Assembly (NCBI GenBank): GCA_963702235.1
Contig: CAVPBZ010000023.1
Coordinates: 62,001-126,000, forward strand
Direction: 5' to 3'
Length of the DNA stretch: 64,000 nucleotides
Origin: PALSA-505 sp963702235
Lineage (GTDB): Bacteria; Actinomycetota; Actinomycetes; Streptosporangiales; Streptosporangiaceae
A program made the position numbers and the translations under genes. The notes beneath the pieces are model-generated. The model worked only from the letters and a program-made list of their open reading frames with translations, made no database searches and was not told where the DNA came from. Positions 60,753 to 64,000 of the stretch are shown here, one piece after another; position 1 is the first letter of the stretch; every line of letters starts with the position of its first letter.

Positions 60753-61576
60753 TGCGTCGTCGCGAGCCGCTCGCCGACCTGCCGTCGAAGCCTGCGGGCC
60801 TGCGGCCACCGGATCCGCATCCCAGCGGCGTGCGGCCGCCGGACATCCCGGCCGACCTGGTGCCCAGGCACGTGGCGCTGGTGATGGACGGCAACGGCCG
60901 CTGGGCCAAGGCCCGCGGGCTGCCCCGCACCGAGGGGCACAAGCGCGGCGAGGCGGCGCTGTTCGACGTGATCATGGGCGCGATCGAGCTCGGCATCCCG
61001 TACCTGTCCGCCTACGCGTTCTCCACCGAGAACTGGCGCCGCTCGCCGGACGAGGTGCGGTTCCTGATGGGCTTCAACCGTGACGTCATCCACCGGCGTC
61101 GCGATGAGTTCCATGAGATGGGGGTCAGGGTCCGCTGGGCCGGGCCTCGCCGGCTCTGGCGCAGCGTCATCTCCGAGCTTGAATATGCCGAACGGCTGAC
61201 GGCAGCCAACTCGGTGCTGACGCTGCAGTTTTGCGTCAATTACGGCGGCCGGGCCGAGATCGCCGACGCAGCCGCGGCAATCGCGGCGGACGTCGCGGCC
61301 GGACGGCTGCGCCCGGATCAGGTCAACGAGAAGATGTTCGGGCGCTATCTGGACGAACCGGGAATACCGGACGTTGACCTTTTCGTTCGGTCGTCGGGGG
61401 AGCAGCGCACGTCCAATTTCCTGCTCTGGCAGTCGGCATATGCCGAGTTCGTGTTTCTTGACACCCTCTTTCCCGACTTTGATCGGCGCGACCTATGGCG
61501 CGCATGCGAGATCTACGCCGGCCGGAACCGCCGATATGGCGGCGCCGAGCCTAACCCGGTAGCCCCGGCCAGGTAG
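60752..61576 (+). CDS. uppS: Isoprenyl transferase (polyprenyl diphosphate synthase, UppS family)
   Basis: 274 residues, ATG sharing its A with the recO stop. Cis-prenyltransferase motifs: HVALVMDGNGRWAKARGLPR (catalytic Asp), GHKRG, YAFSTENWRRSPDEV and LFVRSSGEQRTSNFLLWQ. Makes the C50/C55 lipid carrier for cell-wall synthesis. An N-terminal basic/Pro-rich stretch of 35 residues precedes the core. Position after recO is conserved in actinobacteria. Confidence 0.94.
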   Translation: MRRREPLADLPSKPAGLRPPDPHPSGVRPPDIPADLVPRHVALVMDGNGRWAKARGLPRTEGHKRGEAALFDVIMGAIELGIPYLSAYAFSTENWRRSPDEVRFLMGFNRDVIHRRRDEFHEMGVRVRWAGPRRLWRSVISELEYAERLTAANSVLTLQFCVNYGGRAEIADAAAAIAADVAAGRLRPDQVNEKMFGRYLDEPGIPDVDLFVRSSGEQRTSNFLLWQSAYAEFVFLDTLFPDFDRRDLWRACEIYAGRNRRYGGAEPNPVAPAR

Positions 61577-61817
61577 CAGATACCAGGGCCGACTCGCGGC
61601 GGCGAGCACGTCAGCGGCCCGCGGCTACGGCTTTGCTGCCGGTCACCTGTGCGCTAGCCCGGGAGTCCCCCCGCCTGATTCCGCCAAAACCGCGCATACC
61701 CATGGAAAGGATTCGGGCCCGCGCAGCTATTGGCCCACGATTTTGCGCGTGACGCGTGACATGGCGGAACAGGGGTACATCTGAGAACCGGGTGGTCAGC
61801 CATTTAAAGGGGGCTTG

Positions 61818-63530
61818 ATGGGACGTACGACCGTGGTCTGCCTGTTCATCGCAGCCACGTTTGGGCTTTCCGGGATAGCAAGCGCTACAAGTGCGGCTGC
61901 ATCTCCTGTCGCACATCCAGGGAAGCAGATTCCCGCGGCGAAAGAAACGCGACACGCCACGGCGGCCAAGGGAAAAAGGCCGGCCGCCGGGAGCCAAACG
62001 GCACAATCCCGGCACGCACAGTCCCGGCACGCACAGTCCCGGCACGCACAGTCCCGGCACGTGGAGTCCCGGCACGTGGATCCCCGGCACGCCGCACGGC
62101 TCCGGCACGCGCGCAGGCACACGAAGACAGTGCGCTTCGGCGGCTACGCGTTCAGCGTTCCGGCGGGCTGGCCGGTCTACCGGCTCGGTCGCGACTCCAC
62201 CAGGTGCGTCCGGTACGACACGAACGCCGTCTATCTCGGCGCCCCGGGGAAGAACCAGCAATGTCCCGCCCACCTCGTCGGCCAGGCGGGCACGGTGAGC
62301 ATCGCGCCGCCGGGAGCGGTCAGCCAGTCAGCCAGCCTGCCGGGCGGCCCGGCGGTCGTGCTGCAGAGCGCGGAGGTCGGCGGCGCGGCGGGCCGGCCGC
62401 AGTCCGGCGTGTCGGTCAGCGCGACCTACGGCCCGGAGCCGGGTGTGGTGCGGCGGGTGCTGCACAGCCTGCGGGACGCGCGGACCGGCGCGCCAGTCCC
62501 GCTGCACCAGGCGGCGCTGGCCCCCGCGGCGGCGCCCGTCCCGCAGCCAGCGGCCCGGCGATCATCCGCAGCGCGGCGGGAAGCTGCGGCGGACGCCCGG
62601 CAGGAAGGATCCGCGGCCGCGGGATCACCAGCCTCTGCTAGGGCTGCGTCCACCGTGGTGTCGCCGTCGGCGGTCTCGCCCTCGGTGGTATACCCGTCAG
62701 TGGTCCCGCCGTCGGTGCTGCCTCCGGCGGCGCAGTCCGCGCCGTCACCGGCGCCATCCGGGGCGTCGCCTTCGCCGTCGCCGGCCGCCCCCAGCAGTCC
62801 CCGGCCGGTGCCCACCGCCAGCCTGACTGCCCGCACCACCGTTCCGATGCAGGGCTTCGACACCTGCACCGCCCCGTCGCTCGACGCGATGCAGGCCTGG
62901 CGGAAAACCTATTCGGCTGCCGCCATCTATATTGGCGGCGCGGACATGGCCTGCGGCTATGGCAACCTGTCGGCCTCGTGGGTACACGCGGTCAGGAAAA
63001 TGGGCTGGTCACTGATCCCGATTTACGTCGGGCTGCAGGCTCCCTGCAACAGCTTCGGGCAGGAGATCCAGCCGGGGCACGCGGCGCCGGAAGGGACGGC
63101 AGCCGCCGACAGCGCGGTGCTCGATGCGAAGTCGTTGGGGCTGGGCAAGGGCGGCCCTATTTACTTCGACATGGAGGCCTACAACAGCGGCAGCAGGACC
63201 TGCCGCGACAGCGTCCTGTCCTTTCTCGACAAGTGGACACGGCAACTGCACGCCCGCGGCTATGTCTCGGGTGTCTATTCAAGCGCCGCGTCGGGGGCAG
63301 CGGATCTAGGCACCGCGACCTCGGTATACGGACGCAAGCTGGCTAAGCCCGACTCGCTGTGGTTCGCGCTGTGGGACGACCGGGCCAACCTGATCGGGAC
63401 CCCGTACCTGCTGAACTCGTGGTGGAGCCCCGGCCGGCGGATCAAGCAGTACGCCGGCTCGCACTGGGTGAAGGTGGACGGCGTCAAGCTGAACATCGAC
63501 TCCGACTGGGTGCAGGGCGCTGTCTACTGA
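61818..63530 (+). CDS. Secreted DUF1906 (glycoside-hydrolase-like) protein with repeat regions
   Basis: 571 residues from ATG 61818, with AAAGGGGG upstream. Signal peptide MGRTTVVCLFIAATFGLSGI with Ala cleavage site near 30. Next a SRHAQ pentapeptide repeat (15-base units), a small beta domain (VRFGGYAFSVPAGWPVYRLG), a long Ser/Pro/Ala-rich linker, and a C-terminal DUF1906/Rv2525c-like domain: QGFDTCTAPSLDAMQAW, YIGGADMACGYGNLSASWVH, GGPIYFDMEAYN and SGVYSSAASGAADLG. The fold is related to GH25-type hydrolases; cell-wall association is likely, enzymatic activity uncertain. Confidence 0.8.
   Translation: MGRTTVVCLFIAATFGLSGIASATSAAASPVAHPGKQIPAAKETRHATAAKGKRPAAGSQTAQSRHAQSRHAQSRHAQSRHVESRHVDPRHAARLRHARRHTKTVRFGGYAFSVPAGWPVYRLGRDSTRCVRYDTNAVYLGAPGKNQQCPAHLVGQAGTVSIAPPGAVSQSASLPGGPAVVLQSAEVGGAAGRPQSGVSVSATYGPEPGVVRRVLHSLRDARTGAPVPLHQAALAPAAAPVPQPAARRSSAARREAAADARQEGSAAAGSPASARAASTVVSPSAVSPSVVYPSVVPPSVLPPAAQSAPSPAPSGASPSPSPAAPSSPRPVPTASLTARTTVPMQGFDTCTAPSLDAMQAWRKTYSAAAIYIGGADMACGYGNLSASWVHAVRKMGWSLIPIYVGLQAPCNSFGQEIQPGHAAPEGTAAADSAVLDAKSLGLGKGGPIYFDMEAYNSGSRTCRDSVLSFLDKWTRQLHARGYVSGVYSSAASGAADLGTATSVYGRKLAKPDSLWFALWDDRANLIGTPYLLNSWWSPGRRIKQYAGSHWVKVDGVKLNIDSDWVQGAVY
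62001..62090 (+). repeat. 15-bp tandem repeat in the DUF1906 protein gene
   Basis: Six in-frame units of GCACAGTCCCGGCAC type, encoding AQSRH/VESRH pentapeptides. Units 2-4 are identical. Confidence 0.9.
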
Positions 63531-63775
63531 TCCGTCCGGTCAGCAGCAGGCCGCGCATGGCGCAGGCCCGCGGCGAGGCGCGCTGCCGGGCTGGCCAGCG
63601 CGAAAACCGTGCGGCCGCGGCATGGCACGCAGGTAGGCTATGTCGCTCGGGCGGCGATCCAGGGGACGCCGCGGCTGCGCGGATCAGGCTGCTGGTCCGC
63701 CGGTAGGCTGGGATGGCGCCCGAACGGGGTTGCCGCGCATGCAGCCCTCCGACCGCCAGCCGGATGGAGATCTTG

Positions 63776-64000
63776 ATGGCCCGACGCACTGAACGCTTGG
63801 ACACGCTGGTCAGCCTCTCCAAGCGACGGGGTTTCGTCTACCCGTCCAGCGAGATCTACGGGGGCCTGCGCGCGTCCTGGGACTACGGCCCGCTCGGTGT
63901 CGAGCTGAAGAACAACATCAAGCGCCAGTGGTGGCGGTCGATGGTGACCGAGCGTGACGACGTAGTGGGCATCGACTCGTCGGTGATCCTGGCCAGGGAG
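63776..64000 (+). CDS. glyS: Glycyl-tRNA synthetase (3' end outside window)
   Basis: First 75 codons only. ATG 63776 with GGAG six bases upstream. MARRTERLDTLVSLSKRRGF, then VYPSSEIYGGLRASWDYGPL and KNNIKRQWWRSMVTERDDVV are the class II (alpha2, eukaryotic/archaeal-like) GlyRS N-terminus including the motif 1 region. It charges tRNA-Gly. Its place after recO-uppS matches other actinobacteria. Confidence 0.93.
   Translation, partial: MARRTERLDTLVSLSKRRGFVYPSSEIYGGLRASWDYGPLGVELKNNIKRQWWRSMVTERDDVVGIDSSVILARE

Noticed and set aside
62001..62090. Possible CRISPR-like array of short repeats
   Set aside because: Units are 15 bases with no spacers and encode a pentapeptide repeat in frame.

Overview
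The window is very GC-rich DNA of roughly 70 percent G+C (estimated by eye), with strong G/C bias at third codon positions and many GTG or TTG starts. Gene content and order fit a chromosome core of a Streptomyces/Streptosporangiales-like actinomycete: rimO-pgsA-cinA-clgR, DUF3046-recA-recX, rny, miaB-miaA-dapF, hflX, holA/rpsT/lepA, hemW, hrcA-dnaJ-rsmE, HIT-phoH-ybeY-CorC-like-era, leuA, recO-uppS, glyS. No tRNA or rRNA gene, insertion sequence, prophage or CRISPR array was recognised.

Layout. 1-2767: rimO (5' end outside the window), pgsA, cinA and the Clp regulator clgR. 2848-4290: Rrf2 regulator and fumarylacetoacetate hydrolase family gene. 4394-10825: a sugar ABC uptake operon (binding protein, two permeases, GH3 glycosidase) divergent from a ROK regulator with a palindromic operator between them; it resembles the Csn amino-sugar locus of streptomycetes. 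10933-14668: secreted phosphoesterase-like protein and a proline-rich DUF4190 protein. 14889-17087: DUF3046, recA (LexA box plus a RecA-NDp-type promoter) and recX. 17127-23942: DinB-like protein, rny, VOC protein, miaB, miaA and an expanded dapF. 23915-25590: an RHH regulator/DUF4097/small-protein operon behind a phased TGACGTCA array. 25735-31751: aceB-glcD-glcE-glcF for glycolate-to-malate conversion. 32011-37512: AbiEi/endonuclease-like protein, hflX, a more AT-rich gap, hutI and a secreted protein.

37647-48231: holA, rpsT, lepA, DUF1707 protein, MOSC protein, hemW, DUF4870 and DUF3097 proteins, then hrcA-dnaJ-rsmE behind a CIRCE element. 48263-50470: a membrane protein with its SigE-family sigma factor, and a HIT protein. 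50691-57891: phoH-ybeY-CorC-like, a degenerate deaminase-fold protein, an AAC(2')-I-like acetyltransferase, era, a two-domain GNAT protein and a zinc-ribbon/TerB-like protein. 58091-64000: leucine leader peptide and leuA, recO, uppS, a DUF1906-type secreted protein and the start of glyS.

Main observations. A 42-bp palindromic intergenic repeat occurs three times, with a compensatory base-pair change in its stem. leuA has a leucine-rich leader peptide and a hairpin that would mask its ribosome binding site. dapF carries two 18-bp minisatellite insertions. Three genes (miaB, glcF, recO) each look as if exactly one base is missing; in miaB this creates an apparent MiaB-MiaA fusion, so the fusion should be treated as a probable artefact or recent mutation until checked.
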